This document shows positions 29,701 to 37,201 of a stretch of 64,000 nucleotides of DNA, in pieces (positions within the stretch are counted from its first letter, which is position 1; every line of letters starts with the position of its first letter). The notes below the pieces were generated by a model. The model was not told where the DNA came from, did not search any database, and worked only from the letters and a program-made list of their open reading frames with translations. The translations under genes were made by a program, and so were the position numbers. The stretch comes from Undibacterium sp. KW1 (lineage in GTDB: Bacteria > Pseudomonadota > Gammaproteobacteria > Burkholderiales > Burkholderiaceae_D). The DNA lies in the NCBI RefSeq assembly GCF_009937955.1, contig NZ_AP018440.1, positions 1 to 64,000 on the forward strand, in the 5' to 3' direction.

Positions 29701-30067
29701 TTGGCCGCATTTCGACTGGCGCGCTAGCATAATTAATCTGGAAAATAAGGATATCCTGCGCATACATTTACGCATAGATACCACGCTGACAGACATAGAA
29801 AGCTTCCGCATCATGCTGCGCGAACTGCATTTGTGGGTCCTTGATCCGCAGCGACGCCTGCCTGCGCTACAATTCAGCGCCAGTGATTATTATGCATGTG
29901 AACAAGCCCTGGCTACGACCACGGTTCATGCAAAACAGCTGGCGACATATGGCAAGCTGCTTTCTCAACTACCACGCGCGCCATCACTAGTAAAAGCTGG
30001 CGCAAATGAGCTATCTGGCAACCAGATAGCAGTATGGCGTGAAGCCCTGCCCGCGCCAGTTGGCTAG
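23750..30067 (+). CDS. Second synthase, main piece: KS-MT-KR-ACP-ACP-Cy, lacking AT (HMWP1-like)
   Basis: The KS has the active Cys in QTACSSS (~194), EAHGTATPLGDP and SNLGHLDTAAG. No acyltransferase follows: there is no GHSxG, only ~150 residues ending in the post-AT-type motif LLPTCPFEGERCWY. A C-methyltransferase has motif I LEVGGGTGGTTRD (~817). The KR has GGLCELG (~1405) and SSAASAFG, but the expected catalytic Tyr is His in GQGAHALANA (~1547). Two tandem ACPs carry GLDSLLM (~1700) and GLDSLLF (~1794). A cyclization domain follows with DTTLTD (~2009). HMWP1 of yersiniabactin is KS-AT-MT-KR-ACP-Cy-MT-PCP-TE, so this version has lost AT and the tail. The frame breaks near 30063 at TT; one extra T gives PVWLALKATG and continues into the next piece. 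A TAAGGATAC ribosome site precedes the ATG. Confidence 0.88.
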   Translation: MNTNGQINSTTIPNYGDSMPVAIIGAGCRMPRADDIFEYWRRLADGEELIDFFDAEQLAAAGVDPALLQRPAYVPAAAVVAHADRFDWGFFGYSRHEAESIDPQQRLFLMCAWEALEMAGYAPDALAAKGDELKIGVIGACKMSSYPAASFDKMEEIASPSTFARLLGNDKDYLATRVSYKLGLTGPSMTVQTACSSSLVAIHVACEQIASGECDMVLAGGAGIGFPQESGYVHREGMIFSKDGHCRPFDAEAGGTTIGNGVAVVLLKSLERALADGDPILAIVRGSAVNNDGAGKAGYTAPSPEGQSRVINEALVMAEVDPASIGLVEAHGTATPLGDPIEVEALTRAWRKHTNASQYCALGSVKSNLGHLDTAAGVASFVKAAMALHFGQVPPSLHYEQANPAIDFENSPFFVPQMLLPWPLDHGPRRAAVSAFAIGGTNCHAILEQAPARATLTPANGAPVFLLLSARSEAALKTLAQRHAWRLCEWTADQSLADYCATSVHHRSVYPYRLALLANDADSLINLLYAFIDGDDTKTRKLQNHRIHAWIANALQSDNDGQALLDFVATQASAEHPSWEQHLVCSIRPVARALLPTCPFEGERCWYTKPGPSPVAIGKDDHTTWQAMRNAGHQCAAVLAADLDLSGLPRENEGVDALHAAYVGQAFATLGIFNNNDDWMDVEACLQAAGAPIRFHQLFARLLRDLADADLLERRGEGGQFSYRHLRTDWPDPSSWLVLMRELGYQQLADLVERTGPRLADMLTEKVDAVSIVFPGAATDDVEHMYQDQPYSVYLNSIAAATVAGLAKAHGRPLRILEVGGGTGGTTRDILAQLPPGACELYTFTDLGPLFLQKARKKFAAYPFMQYQSFDMNGPAITQGLKAGSYDLIVAANVLHNAPDLRVMLANLATVLAPDGVLMMREITTPKKLFDFVFGPLVPALSDSEQRDGELFASRQRWQQALTDAGFVQTDAMPAEDLPTYALGEQILLARWQGIAKDNSATNTAVPNPNIDYLLTIPEPAIGKVMAAILAWLPLTSRRQLKNLRWHLDISNAPSPLQLALHYSGESLHATVADTRGMQQTLLTAAVSSPRTLRRYDSQTAGGMHLDPSNQTLFDRVIDALSDDASLFAGMDSLYWSTSTENLQSLRLHIIEHGSVVTDTTGQVQLDLRGVNLLRRPASLPSLWCNEGDAELFSWQWHQVTVTNQSLPLPRRVLYISDDNQSEFSHLLSNADVACSLLPVAELMDKEALNTLLSSDTAFDAVVYKPAPVKSLDNATSLFEAMGVTPLLNLMSTLAKLPAVPTLLLLNPQAYAITETEFCVAWPSAGTSGILAVARQEMPTLHCTQLDAADASAEEQVQVILQLLRDTQLKHAPVVAVRDGVIYRQELTPATLPAATPLPQGRHVLIGGLCELGLELAHWLVAKGALDLVWLTRRAPDIKERQALDMLRSQGVAIHIDAHADVTDAKAITAALRRLADGPPLGIVFHLAGVLNDAPLSAVKAQDWESSLSTKLRAALRLHALEAQLQPALTVYFSSAASAFGPTGQGAHALANATLEALAEHRNRAGNDTVALAWGFWREIESDKRQGLAAYLAERGMLGMSNAQGWALLTSAISGNASVYLACNVDWKRFAAQATSVQQARFGACWNTASSTAITSKPVLAEQSAMPLLHQLRQHIAGVLGCPIDQVNEDSKLVQIGLDSLLMLDLTEQLKQKYGLTVSAETLFKADTPKTLATALQLQMDGQADPLATLLQAEAALALPAAQQYLRRRLSSLLQCSEADMDANTKLVEMGLDSLLFLELSETIQQELGFKLSAEVAFQGGSIAALAKILVHALHPNLDTASKDPAISGLRQALMELEQREGGWLASNGDVLPRPGNKQQTLTGLRKLRWQLRNRDLPQQLYVEFDKTGNFDLAGFERAWQLLLDRHAALRTTVDAQANLHVMEKAPHYEVQTYDFHGLASQQRDVALAVLREEMTNAVSDLAVWPHFDWRASIINLENKDILRIHLRIDTTLTDIESFRIMLRELHLWVLDPQRRLPALQFSASDYYACEQALATTTVHAKQLATYGKLLSQLPRAPSLVKAGANELSGNQIAVWREALPAPVG

Positions 30068-30114
30068 CATTAAAGGCAACTGGCGCGAAAGCGGGTCTAA
30101 CTGGAACAGCTGTC

Positions 30115-30717
30115 ATGCTGGCAGCCTATGCCACTGCTATTGCCGCATGCTCAGAAAGCCCCGACTTCAGTCTGCGACTCGATTACCCTGACCGCAAGCC
30201 CCTGCATGCACAGATAGGCAATATCATGCTCGATGCCGTTGACAGCGCCGTGATTGCTTGCCATACCAATGTCGTCAGTTTCATGGCTTTGGCACAAGCA
30301 TGCGCTGAAGGAATTCAGCAAAGGCTGGCAGTTGATTTGCTGGATGGTGCCAGTGTGTTGGCTGCTTATCAGGCAGCTGGCTTGGATCGCCCGGCTTTGC
30401 CAGCTATCGCCATGACCAGTCTGCTGGGTGTGCGCACTACCTATGCCATTCCTGAAACATCAGACCCTTTGCTGGGTATGCCAGCCTATGAAATCGCAAC
30501 GCAACCTGGAACCGCACTGCACTTCCAGGTTTTGGAAGAAGAAAGTGCGCTGCTATATAACATCGACTTGCATACTGGCTTGATATCCAAGGAACTGGGT
30601 AGTACCCTGATGCGCCATCTGGGCACTATCCTGCAGACATTAGCCAAATCACCAGCCGAATGGAACACCAGGCCACAAAGCTTGCTGATAGCGAACAAAG
30701 AGGTGCCACGTGGCTGA
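30115..30717 (+). CDS. Second synthase, C-terminal piece of the cyclization domain (frameshifted from 23750-30067)
   Basis: The encoded stretch, from MLAAYATAIAACSESPDFSL onward, is the second half of a condensation/cyclization domain, including the late MTSLLGVRTTY region. In the corrected frame the domain is continuous from 29400 and the protein ends here at about 2322 residues. No PCP, methyltransferase or thioesterase domain follows. The stop lies inside the start of the reductase gene (overlap 30710-30717), so the end looks natural rather than cut by a deletion. The internal ATG at 30115 is a Met within the domain and need not be a start. Confidence 0.8.
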   Translation: MLAAYATAIAACSESPDFSLRLDYPDRKPLHAQIGNIMLDAVDSAVIACHTNVVSFMALAQACAEGIQQRLAVDLLDGASVLAAYQAAGLDRPALPAIAMTSLLGVRTTYAIPETSDPLLGMPAYEIATQPGTALHFQVLEEESALLYNIDLHTGLISKELGSTLMRHLGTILQTLAKSPAEWNTRPQSLLIANKEVPRG

Positions 30718-31858
30718 TATCCTCAACGTCGTCGTCTGCGGCACCCGGTTTGGTGAGCATTACCTGGCGGCTCTTACCTGTGCCGAACACCTGTGGTCTG
30801 TCCGGCCAGCACAGCTGCCACGTTATCGGCTGGCTGGCATTGTGGCAAGAGGTAGCGCCCGCTCACGGGCACTGGCTGCCAAACTAGCGGTGCCGCTGTA
30901 TACCGATGTTGCACAATTGCCCAGCAATATAGACATAGCCTGCGTAGTGGTGCGCAGTGCCATCGTCGGTGGCGATGGTTCCTCACTGGCACGTTCGCTG
31001 CTGTCAAAAGGCATACATGTATTGCAAGAACATCCCGTGCACCCGACTGATATCGTGCGCCTGCGTGCTCTGGCAGCACAACAGGGCAAACGTTACCACG
31101 TCAATACTTTTTATCCACATCTGCCTGCTGGCAAACGCTTTATTGACTATGCAAGGCGCAGTGCCTCAGAACGCCCACCCGCTTTCATAGAAATAACGAC
31201 GAGCTTGCAACTGCTGTATTCAAGTCTGGATATTGTTTGCCGGGCCTTGGGTAAATCCACCCCTTTTGCTTGTTCAGAACCACTTGCAATGCAGGGGGCA
31301 CTTGCAGATTACGCCGCGCCATGGCCCTTCCGTGCGATACAGGGGCTTATAGGTGGTGTGCCATTTTCACTGAACCTGCAAACCTGGCTGGACCCACATG
31401 ATCCTGATCACCATAGTCTGGTGATGCATAAAATAGCCATAGGTGGCCCTGAAGGTAATGTCTTGTTGGCCAATAGTTATGGGCCGGTAGTCTGGAGCCA
31501 CCCCATCTATGCACCGGACTATGAACGAGATGATGCCCAATCTTCTTACCTCCTGGTTGCGGATCAGTTTGCAGAAAGCCGCTTCAACCGCCAGCCAACC
31601 GCGACGATATTTGGCAAGCCACATGGCCCAAGTCTGACTGAAGCCGCTGCGCATGACTTCCCCCTTGCGATCCATGCAGCGCTCGATGAGTTGATACAGG
31701 ATGACGCTCCGGTTCATCAAGACCAGTGGTGGCAAGCCCATGGAGATGCATGGCTGGGCATCATGCGCGCGGTTGGCCCGGCAAAGATGACTAGCTGCTC
31801 ACCGCCGCCGCCGCCCTACCCTGACCCTGTGAGCTATGCAAAGGAGTACCAGTCATGA
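30710..31858 (+). CDS. Thiazolinyl imide reductase (YbtU/Irp3/PchG family)
   Basis: A 382-residue NADPH-dependent oxidoreductase of the Gfo/Idh/MocA fold. The start has the family's nucleotide-binding signature VVVCGTRFGEHYLAAL, followed by IACVVVRSAIVGG and HVLQEHPVH. In yersiniabactin and pyochelin synthesis this enzyme reduces one thiazoline ring to thiazolidine while the chain is bound to the synthase. The GTG start overlaps the end of the synthase gene by 8 nt, and the stop overlaps the next ATG as ATGA. Its presence is strong evidence that the product contains at least one thiazolidine ring, as micacocidin and yersiniabactin do. Confidence 0.9.
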   Translation: MADILNVVVCGTRFGEHYLAALTCAEHLWSVRPAQLPRYRLAGIVARGSARSRALAAKLAVPLYTDVAQLPSNIDIACVVVRSAIVGGDGSSLARSLLSKGIHVLQEHPVHPTDIVRLRALAAQQGKRYHVNTFYPHLPAGKRFIDYARRSASERPPAFIEITTSLQLLYSSLDIVCRALGKSTPFACSEPLAMQGALADYAAPWPFRAIQGLIGGVPFSLNLQTWLDPHDPDHHSLVMHKIAIGGPEGNVLLANSYGPVVWSHPIYAPDYERDDAQSSYLLVADQFAESRFNRQPTATIFGKPHGPSLTEAAAHDFPLAIHAALDELIQDDAPVHQDQWWQAHGDAWLGIMRAVGPAKMTSCSPPPPPYPDPVSYAKEYQS

Positions 31859-33357
31859 ACCAAGCTGCAATACAATCTCCACGACCATCATCATCAGCGA
31901 CGCTGGCCCGCAACCGCCAGGCGTATGCGGGCCTGGCAGAAGTGCTTGAAAGTGCCGGTCTGGCAGAGCATGCGCTTTACTTAAACTGGGGCTATGCACC
32001 GCAAACCGGCCTGCCAGACTGGGCATCAAACACATTGTCTGCAGGAGAAACCGGCATGGCACAAGCACGTCTGATACTGGAAGTGCTTGGTGATACCCAA
32101 TTGGCAGGCAAGCGTGTGCTGGACGTAGGTTGCGGTCGTGGCGGTGCACTGGCCCTGTTGGCGCGCTTATATCCTGATGCCAATCTGGCTGGCGCCGACC
32201 TCAGTGCAGCCAATATTGCTTACTGTCGCAAACGTCACCAGCATGCCCGTCTGCGTTTCCAGGTAGCAGATGCTTGCCGTTTACCGTATGTAGACCAGAG
32301 CGTGGACGTTTTATTGAATCTGGAGTCATCCGGTGCCTATCCCGATCTGCCCGCCTTTTTTGCCCATGCTTATCGCGTACTCAAACCCGGTGGCCGTTTT
32401 TGTTACGCAGACGTGCTCGCAGCCGATAATCTGGAACCTATACGCCAGGCATTGCTGCAAACTGGTTTCGTGTTGGAGCGCGAACGCTCGGTCAGAAAGC
32501 AAGTATGTGCTGCCAGAACTGCCAGCCCGTCGGGTTTATGGACAAGGCTGGACAAGGCACTAGATACCCTCGACAAACCTGGTTTGCGGGCTGAACTCGA
32601 ACGCTACCTGGCACAGCCCGAATCCGGTCTGTTTCATGCATTGCAGGATGGACGAGCTGATTATCATATCTTTCATTTGCGACGTTCCAACGCTCCAGCT
32701 GGCAAAGTCAGTCATGAGATTGCAGCACAACTGGCTGAGCGCTCTGCCAGACTTGATCAACTGGAAAATCCGGCGACTACTACACAGTCAGTGTCCGCAT
32801 GGTTCCCGTTCACGGCCCCTGATGCAATCAAGGGTTATAACGTGTTCGCTTTGCCATATGCTGGTGGCGGTGCATCCGTATATCGCCAATGGCAACTGGC
32901 CTCCTGCAATACTGAGGCTGCCTGGCGCGTATGTCCCTTGCAGTTACCTGGCCGCGAAAGCCGCCTGAAAGAAACTGCCATTAACGACATGGATGTCATG
33001 GTGGACCAGATTACCGCAGCCATTGCCCCCTACGCCCACTTGCCATGGGCTCTAATGGGATGTAGCCTGGGTTGTAAAATTGCCTTTGAAGTAGCACGCC
33101 GCTTTGAGCATATGGGAAGAAAACCAGCACTGTTATTCCTCATGGCCTGTCCTGCTCCCAGCCTGCCATTAAGGCGCCGCGTATCCAACTACAACGACCA
33201 TGACTTTGCTGGCGAAGTAAGACACCTCGGTGGTACACCCGCAGAAATCATGGCAGACGCTGAAATGATGCGCACCATCATGCCCATATTGCGCAATGAC
33301 AGCGCACTGGCCGAAGGCTATACCGCATCAAATGATGACAAGATCAATTCCCCATAG
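31855..33357 (+). CDS. SAM methyltransferase-thioesterase fusion, main piece
   Basis: This is a paralog of the fusion at 5754-7421. The N-terminal methyltransferase has motif I LDVGCGRGGALALLARL, post-motif GADLSAAN and RVLKPGGRFCYADVL. The C-terminal thioesterase begins near VFALPYAGGGASVYRQW and has nucleophile elbow MGCSLGC, with Ser where the other copy has Cys. The frame ends at NDDKINSP. One extra base in the CCCC/A tract near 33352 continues as INSPIVMVAASDD into the next piece, which supplies the catalytic Asp and His. Full length would be 569 residues. Together the two domains could stand in for the MT and TE tail that HMWP1 carries but the synthase here lacks. Confidence 0.82.
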   Translation: MNQAAIQSPRPSSSATLARNRQAYAGLAEVLESAGLAEHALYLNWGYAPQTGLPDWASNTLSAGETGMAQARLILEVLGDTQLAGKRVLDVGCGRGGALALLARLYPDANLAGADLSAANIAYCRKRHQHARLRFQVADACRLPYVDQSVDVLLNLESSGAYPDLPAFFAHAYRVLKPGGRFCYADVLAADNLEPIRQALLQTGFVLERERSVRKQVCAARTASPSGLWTRLDKALDTLDKPGLRAELERYLAQPESGLFHALQDGRADYHIFHLRRSNAPAGKVSHEIAAQLAERSARLDQLENPATTTQSVSAWFPFTAPDAIKGYNVFALPYAGGGASVYRQWQLASCNTEAAWRVCPLQLPGRESRLKETAINDMDVMVDQITAAIAPYAHLPWALMGCSLGCKIAFEVARRFEHMGRKPALLFLMACPAPSLPLRRRVSNYNDHDFAGEVRHLGGTPAEIMADAEMMRTIMPILRNDSALAEGYTASNDDKINSP

Positions 33358-33359
33358 TC

Positions 33360-33563
33360 ATGGTCGCAGCCAGCGATGATCACCTCGTCACCGTGGAAGA
33401 AGCTCGGCGCTGGGGACGTCACGCCGCTGCCGGCTTTGACTGGCGCATGGTCGATGGCGGTCACTTTTTTTTGCGCAAACGCCGTGTTGAGTTATTAAGC
33501 TGGCTGGCAGATGCACTCCGAGCCAGTGAAAACCAAATCAACGAGGCTGTGCTGTGCCAATAA
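33360..33563 (+). CDS. Thioesterase C-terminal piece (frameshifted from 31855-33357)
   Basis: The piece encodes VAASDDHLVTVEEARRWGRH, with the acid residue of the triad, and VDGGHFFLRKRR, with the catalytic His. Both match the ends of type II thioesterases and of the paralog at 5754-7421 (DAEHFFLRE). It is not a gene on its own; it belongs to the fusion protein upstream. Its stop overlaps the start of the phosphopantetheinyl transferase gene. Confidence 0.8.
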   Translation: MVAASDDHLVTVEEARRWGRHAAAGFDWRMVDGGHFFLRKRRVELLSWLADALRASENQINEAVLCQ

Positions 33564-34249
33564 GCGTATTCACAATTTGCCAGCTTGTCCCCACTCTCAA
33601 GCTGGCAGAAAAAGAAATACTCGTCATACTGGCACAGCGCCATTTGGCTGAGACATGCTCTTTGGATATGCTGAGTCGAGCGGAACAGGCCAGATATCAT
33701 GCCTACGTCTTTGAACCAGACCGTCAACGTCACTTGCTAGCGCACAGCCTGAAGCGACAGATCCTTGCATGTCTGACAGATCAGGCACCTGCCAGGCTTG
33801 AGTTCCACACCGGCCAGGCAGGCAAGCCCTATCTGGCCGATGGGAAAATGCATTTCAACATATCCCATAGTGGCGACTGGGTAGCCCTCGCTTTCAGTGC
33901 CGATCTTCAAGTTGGCATAGACATAGAACAGGCTAGAGATCTGGAGTACGGCAAATTGCTCACTCAAATCGCCCACCCTAAAGACGAGCTCCCACCATCC
34001 AATCTAACCACAGAACAGCGTTTTCTCGCCAGTTGGGCCATGAAAGAAGCAGTCGCAAAGTGCTCAGGAGAAGGACTATCGATGCACTTCCCCTCACTAT
34101 GCTTGAATCCCGATGGAACTGGCAGGTATGTTTGCCAAACATCAGATGCCGTCTGGGATGTCTGCCATTTCGTTCATAACGACACTCACCTAGCGGTAGC
34201 CAGCCAACAAGCACACCAAAACTTACGGGTTGTCCAGATGCGGATATAG
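33554..34249 (+). CDS. Sfp-type 4'-phosphopantetheinyl transferase
   Basis: A 231-residue protein with the motifs of the Sfp/AcpT superfamily: NISHSGDWVALAFS, the Mg-binding VGIDIEQ and FLASWAMKEAVAKCSGEGL. It transfers phosphopantetheine from CoA to the Ser of each ACP and PCP, so it activates the roughly six carrier domains of the two synthases. The GTG start overlaps the end of the thioesterase by 10 nt. It is the last gene of the plus-strand operon. The low-conservation N-terminus is normal for the family. Confidence 0.88.
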   Translation: MPISVFTICQLVPTLKLAEKEILVILAQRHLAETCSLDMLSRAEQARYHAYVFEPDRQRHLLAHSLKRQILACLTDQAPARLEFHTGQAGKPYLADGKMHFNISHSGDWVALAFSADLQVGIDIEQARDLEYGKLLTQIAHPKDELPPSNLTTEQRFLASWAMKEAVAKCSGEGLSMHFPSLCLNPDGTGRYVCQTSDAVWDVCHFVHNDTHLAVASQQAHQNLRVVQMRI

Positions 34250-34356
34250 GTGTTGAGTTGCAATAAAGAAAACTTATCAACCAATATCTGTCCGTCTGGA
34301 ATCTCAAGATTCAGTGGCAGAGTGATAGTCGGTGTTGGTAACTTCATAGAAATTTC

Positions 34357-36741
34357 TCAACATAACCTTCGACCTGCCACTTCAACCTGATATCCCATTG
34401 CGCGGTATCCACGTTGGCGCTTTTCCCACATCCTGGCGAGCTGCGGATGATCCAGTTCTACATAGTCGTGTATTAGGATATCTGTTTTAGTAGCGTGATC
34501 CCGATGCAGTCGTCCGGCATATTGGCGCAAGCTTCCTTCCCAGGAAATTGGTAAAGTCAAGATCATCGTGTCCAAAGGAGCATGATCAAAGCCTTCGCCA
34601 ATTAATTGAGCGCTTGCAAGCAAAATATGCGGGGTATCTTCCTGTAATTCATTTAGCGACGCAATTACTGCTAGCCTGTCCTTTGACTTCATCCGTCCAT
34701 GCAATAAGAAACATGGAAAGTCCGAGTTCTTCAATTGTCCGTGCAGCAAATCAAGGTGTTCTGTCCGCTTCGAGAGCAGCAGCACTTTCCTGCCTTGTTT
34801 TAGCGCTGTGACTGCATCACTAACAATGCAAGCATTGCGTACATCGTCTTCCGCCAAGCGTCGGATTACGTCCTGAATGCTTGCTAGCGCTGGCATTGCA
34901 GGAACTGGCAAATGCTGCACTTGGACTAGCAATTGTTCTGGTACGTGACTAGGTTGCTTGGCGATATGTAGGACTGGACCGCACTGCATGAACATGATGG
35001 GGTGGTGTCCGTTGCTACGAACTGGGGTCGCACTTAAGCCGAGGACGTAACGTGCAGTAGCCTGATTGAGTACCAACTCGAATGTGACAGCGGATAAGTG
35101 ATGCGCCTCGTCAATAATAATCTGGCCATATTGGCTGAGAAAATCGGGTAAATCATCTTTACGAGCCAGGCTTTGGATAACGGCAATATCCAATATTCCA
35201 TTTTGTTTGCTTTTTCCAGCACCAATCAAACCTATTTTTTGCGACCCTAGGTCCAAGAAACTCCCTAGCCTCTCTTGCCATTGCCGCATCAAATCTGCCC
35301 GGTGAACCAGAATCAACGTGCTGCATTTTCGATGCCCAATGATTGCTGCGGCCGTAACTGTCTTGCCAAAGGCGGTAGGTGCAACTAGCACACCGCAATC
35401 TTGGCGTAGCACCGCGTCCATTGCTTCCTGTTGATCTTCACGCAAGGCTCCGGAAAATCTAACATTGAGCGCGGCACCTATGGTGCGAGCATCGGTCAGC
35501 CGGAGTTCAATCTTGTTAGCCTTTAAGAGCGAACTAGCATCTGGCAAACATCCACGCGGCAGGGCAATGTGCTTAGGGTGATTTTCGGCACGGCCTATAA
35601 TGCGTGGCTTGTCCCAAGTGGACATACGCATCGCCTGTGCCTTATAAAAATCTGGATTTTGAAACGCAGCCAGTCGAATCAATCGATTCATCAATGCTTG
35701 CGGCAACCCTGCTTTCTCAATGTATAGCTGGTCGCCAATCGTAGCGACCACTGCTTTTGGCATCGTGCCGGTGAGCTTGATATCCGGTTTAGCCGCCTTG
35801 ATCCAGGGTGTGTCCGCATTCTCATCTGGTACTTCGGCGTAGGCAATGTCCAGAGGATGCCGGTCACCGACCAATTTTGTTAAGGTTGGCTCCAGCAGAG
35901 CCGCAGGCATAGGTTGAATACTGCCTAGATAAGCCCATTGATCTGCCAGCGGTTGGAGATTCTCGTCGACAAACACGCTACGCCCCAATTCTCTTGGGAG
36001 CTTTTGCAAAGGAAGCGCGATCAGGTTACCAAATCCACCTTTAGGCATCGTATCCTGGTTAGGAAATAAGCGATCATATGAACTCAGCTTCAATTGCCTG
36101 GTTCGGGCACAAGTGGCGCTGATTAAAGCTGTGCCAAGACGACGGGCATCACGCGCAAGGACTGCCCCGTTAAAAAACATCCAAAGATGCGCCCCTTCCC
36201 CAGAACGAGAAATTTCGAGTGCAGCAGGCAGTCCATTAGCAATACAAGTCTGTAACACAGCCTTGGCATCTTCACGCCAATCAGCATCGTCAAAATCAAT
36301 AGCCAGGAAATGGCACCTGTCTTCGATTAACAGAGGATAGATTCCAGCAGTTAGTTCGCCCTTCAAATGATTGAAAATGACCTGGTCCGTCAATGGCACA
36401 TACAAGCTGTGCTGACAATCACTGCACTTGATACGCGGTTTTTCGCAGACACCTCGACGCCATTCGTTGGCGCAGACCGGGGAGTATCCCGCCTTACCAG
36501 TTTGGGTACTCGTCCATCGCACAGGGTAAACATCTTCCCGGCCACGAAATAATTTGCGGAACAATTTGACCTTCGCCTCTGGCGAAAGCGTTCCCGTAAC
36601 CGTAACTTCGGAAGGCAAATATCCTATTTGATTAGCATATGCTACAACGCCTGGAATAGCGACGCCATGTGTACCCAGCAAGCGCTTGAGCATGTCGTTT
36701 TCAGCACGTAACTGAGCGAGTTCCGATTCTAGTTTTGACAT
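34357..36741 (-). CDS. Primase-helicase of the TOTE type (AEP primase + SF2 helicase)
   Basis: A 794-residue protein. It opens with a short coiled coil (MSKLESELAQLRAENDMLKR). Four cysteines at 90, 99, 106 and 109 look like a zinc knuckle. An archaeo-eukaryotic primase domain follows, with AIDFDD (Asp149 and Asp151) and SRSGEGAHLW (His185), the metal and nucleotide residues of the AEP fold. The second half is a superfamily 2 helicase: Walker A APTAFGKT (~457), IIIDEAHHLS (~543), LGLSATP and a C-terminal motif VI QYAGRLHRD. This pairing is what databases call the TOTE conflict-system primase-helicase, found on mobile elements. The gene is monocistronic and convergent with the siderophore operon. 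No dedicated partner nuclease is visible nearby. Confidence 0.75.
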   Translation of the reverse strand: MSKLESELAQLRAENDMLKRLLGTHGVAIPGVVAYANQIGYLPSEVTVTGTLSPEAKVKLFRKLFRGREDVYPVRWTSTQTGKAGYSPVCANEWRRGVCEKPRIKCSDCQHSLYVPLTDQVIFNHLKGELTAGIYPLLIEDRCHFLAIDFDDADWREDAKAVLQTCIANGLPAALEISRSGEGAHLWMFFNGAVLARDARRLGTALISATCARTRQLKLSSYDRLFPNQDTMPKGGFGNLIALPLQKLPRELGRSVFVDENLQPLADQWAYLGSIQPMPAALLEPTLTKLVGDRHPLDIAYAEVPDENADTPWIKAAKPDIKLTGTMPKAVVATIGDQLYIEKAGLPQALMNRLIRLAAFQNPDFYKAQAMRMSTWDKPRIIGRAENHPKHIALPRGCLPDASSLLKANKIELRLTDARTIGAALNVRFSGALREDQQEAMDAVLRQDCGVLVAPTAFGKTVTAAAIIGHRKCSTLILVHRADLMRQWQERLGSFLDLGSQKIGLIGAGKSKQNGILDIAVIQSLARKDDLPDFLSQYGQIIIDEAHHLSAVTFELVLNQATARYVLGLSATPVRSNGHHPIMFMQCGPVLHIAKQPSHVPEQLLVQVQHLPVPAMPALASIQDVIRRLAEDDVRNACIVSDAVTALKQGRKVLLLSKRTEHLDLLHGQLKNSDFPCFLLHGRMKSKDRLAVIASLNELQEDTPHILLASAQLIGEGFDHAPLDTMILTLPISWEGSLRQYAGRLHRDHATKTDILIHDYVELDHPQLARMWEKRQRGYRAMGYQVEVAGRRLC

Positions 36742-37201
36742 GTGTTTGCTTTTGATTAACCGACAAGCGTAGGACTGTTGCGGGGCTAAATTTAGCTATT
36801 CTAGATGATAATTTTTATGCAAGTAATCAAAATCATTGAGTTAATTCAAACATTAGGCGTCGATGGTTTGTGATTCGCAATGTTGTCCATACTTTTATAC
36901 CTGCACATTTTTCTACATTCAGGTTTGCATCGATTTAATTGCGTTATCTAATCGACTGAGGCTGTTGCGAAATTAAGCTGATGTTGAAGTACTGTGTTCG
37001 GCGACGGCACCTAGTCATCTTAATTTCGTAACAACCTCTTAGTATCGGATGAAGTGAGGTGTGACTTTAGTTAATACACATTTTCTGATGTGCATATGTG
37101 GAATCTCACAGATTGTCGCAATGCTTATATATTGGTCACAGCTAAGTTCATGTCTTACAGATTTTTGATTAACATACATTCATTTTCACCGCGGATATCG
37201 A
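36742..37201. other. Gene-free AT-rich interval between helicase and hipA
   Basis: This 460-bp interval holds no convincing coding sequence. It contains the promoter of the helicase gene on its left side and an 81-bp inverted-repeat element in the middle (36958-37038). On the right it is the downstream region of hipA. No clear terminator is visible. Confidence 0.6.
36958..37038. repeat. 81-bp element with 20-bp terminal inverted repeats (MITE-like)
   Basis: GAGGCTGTTGCGAAATTAAG (36958-36977) is repeated inverted at 37019-37038 with two mismatches. The 41 bp between them code for nothing. Such a pair of insertion-sequence-like ends around a short core is typical of a miniature inverted-repeat transposable element. 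No clear target duplication flanks it, and the parent IS family is not identified. A transcript of it would fold into a long hairpin. Confidence 0.6.
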
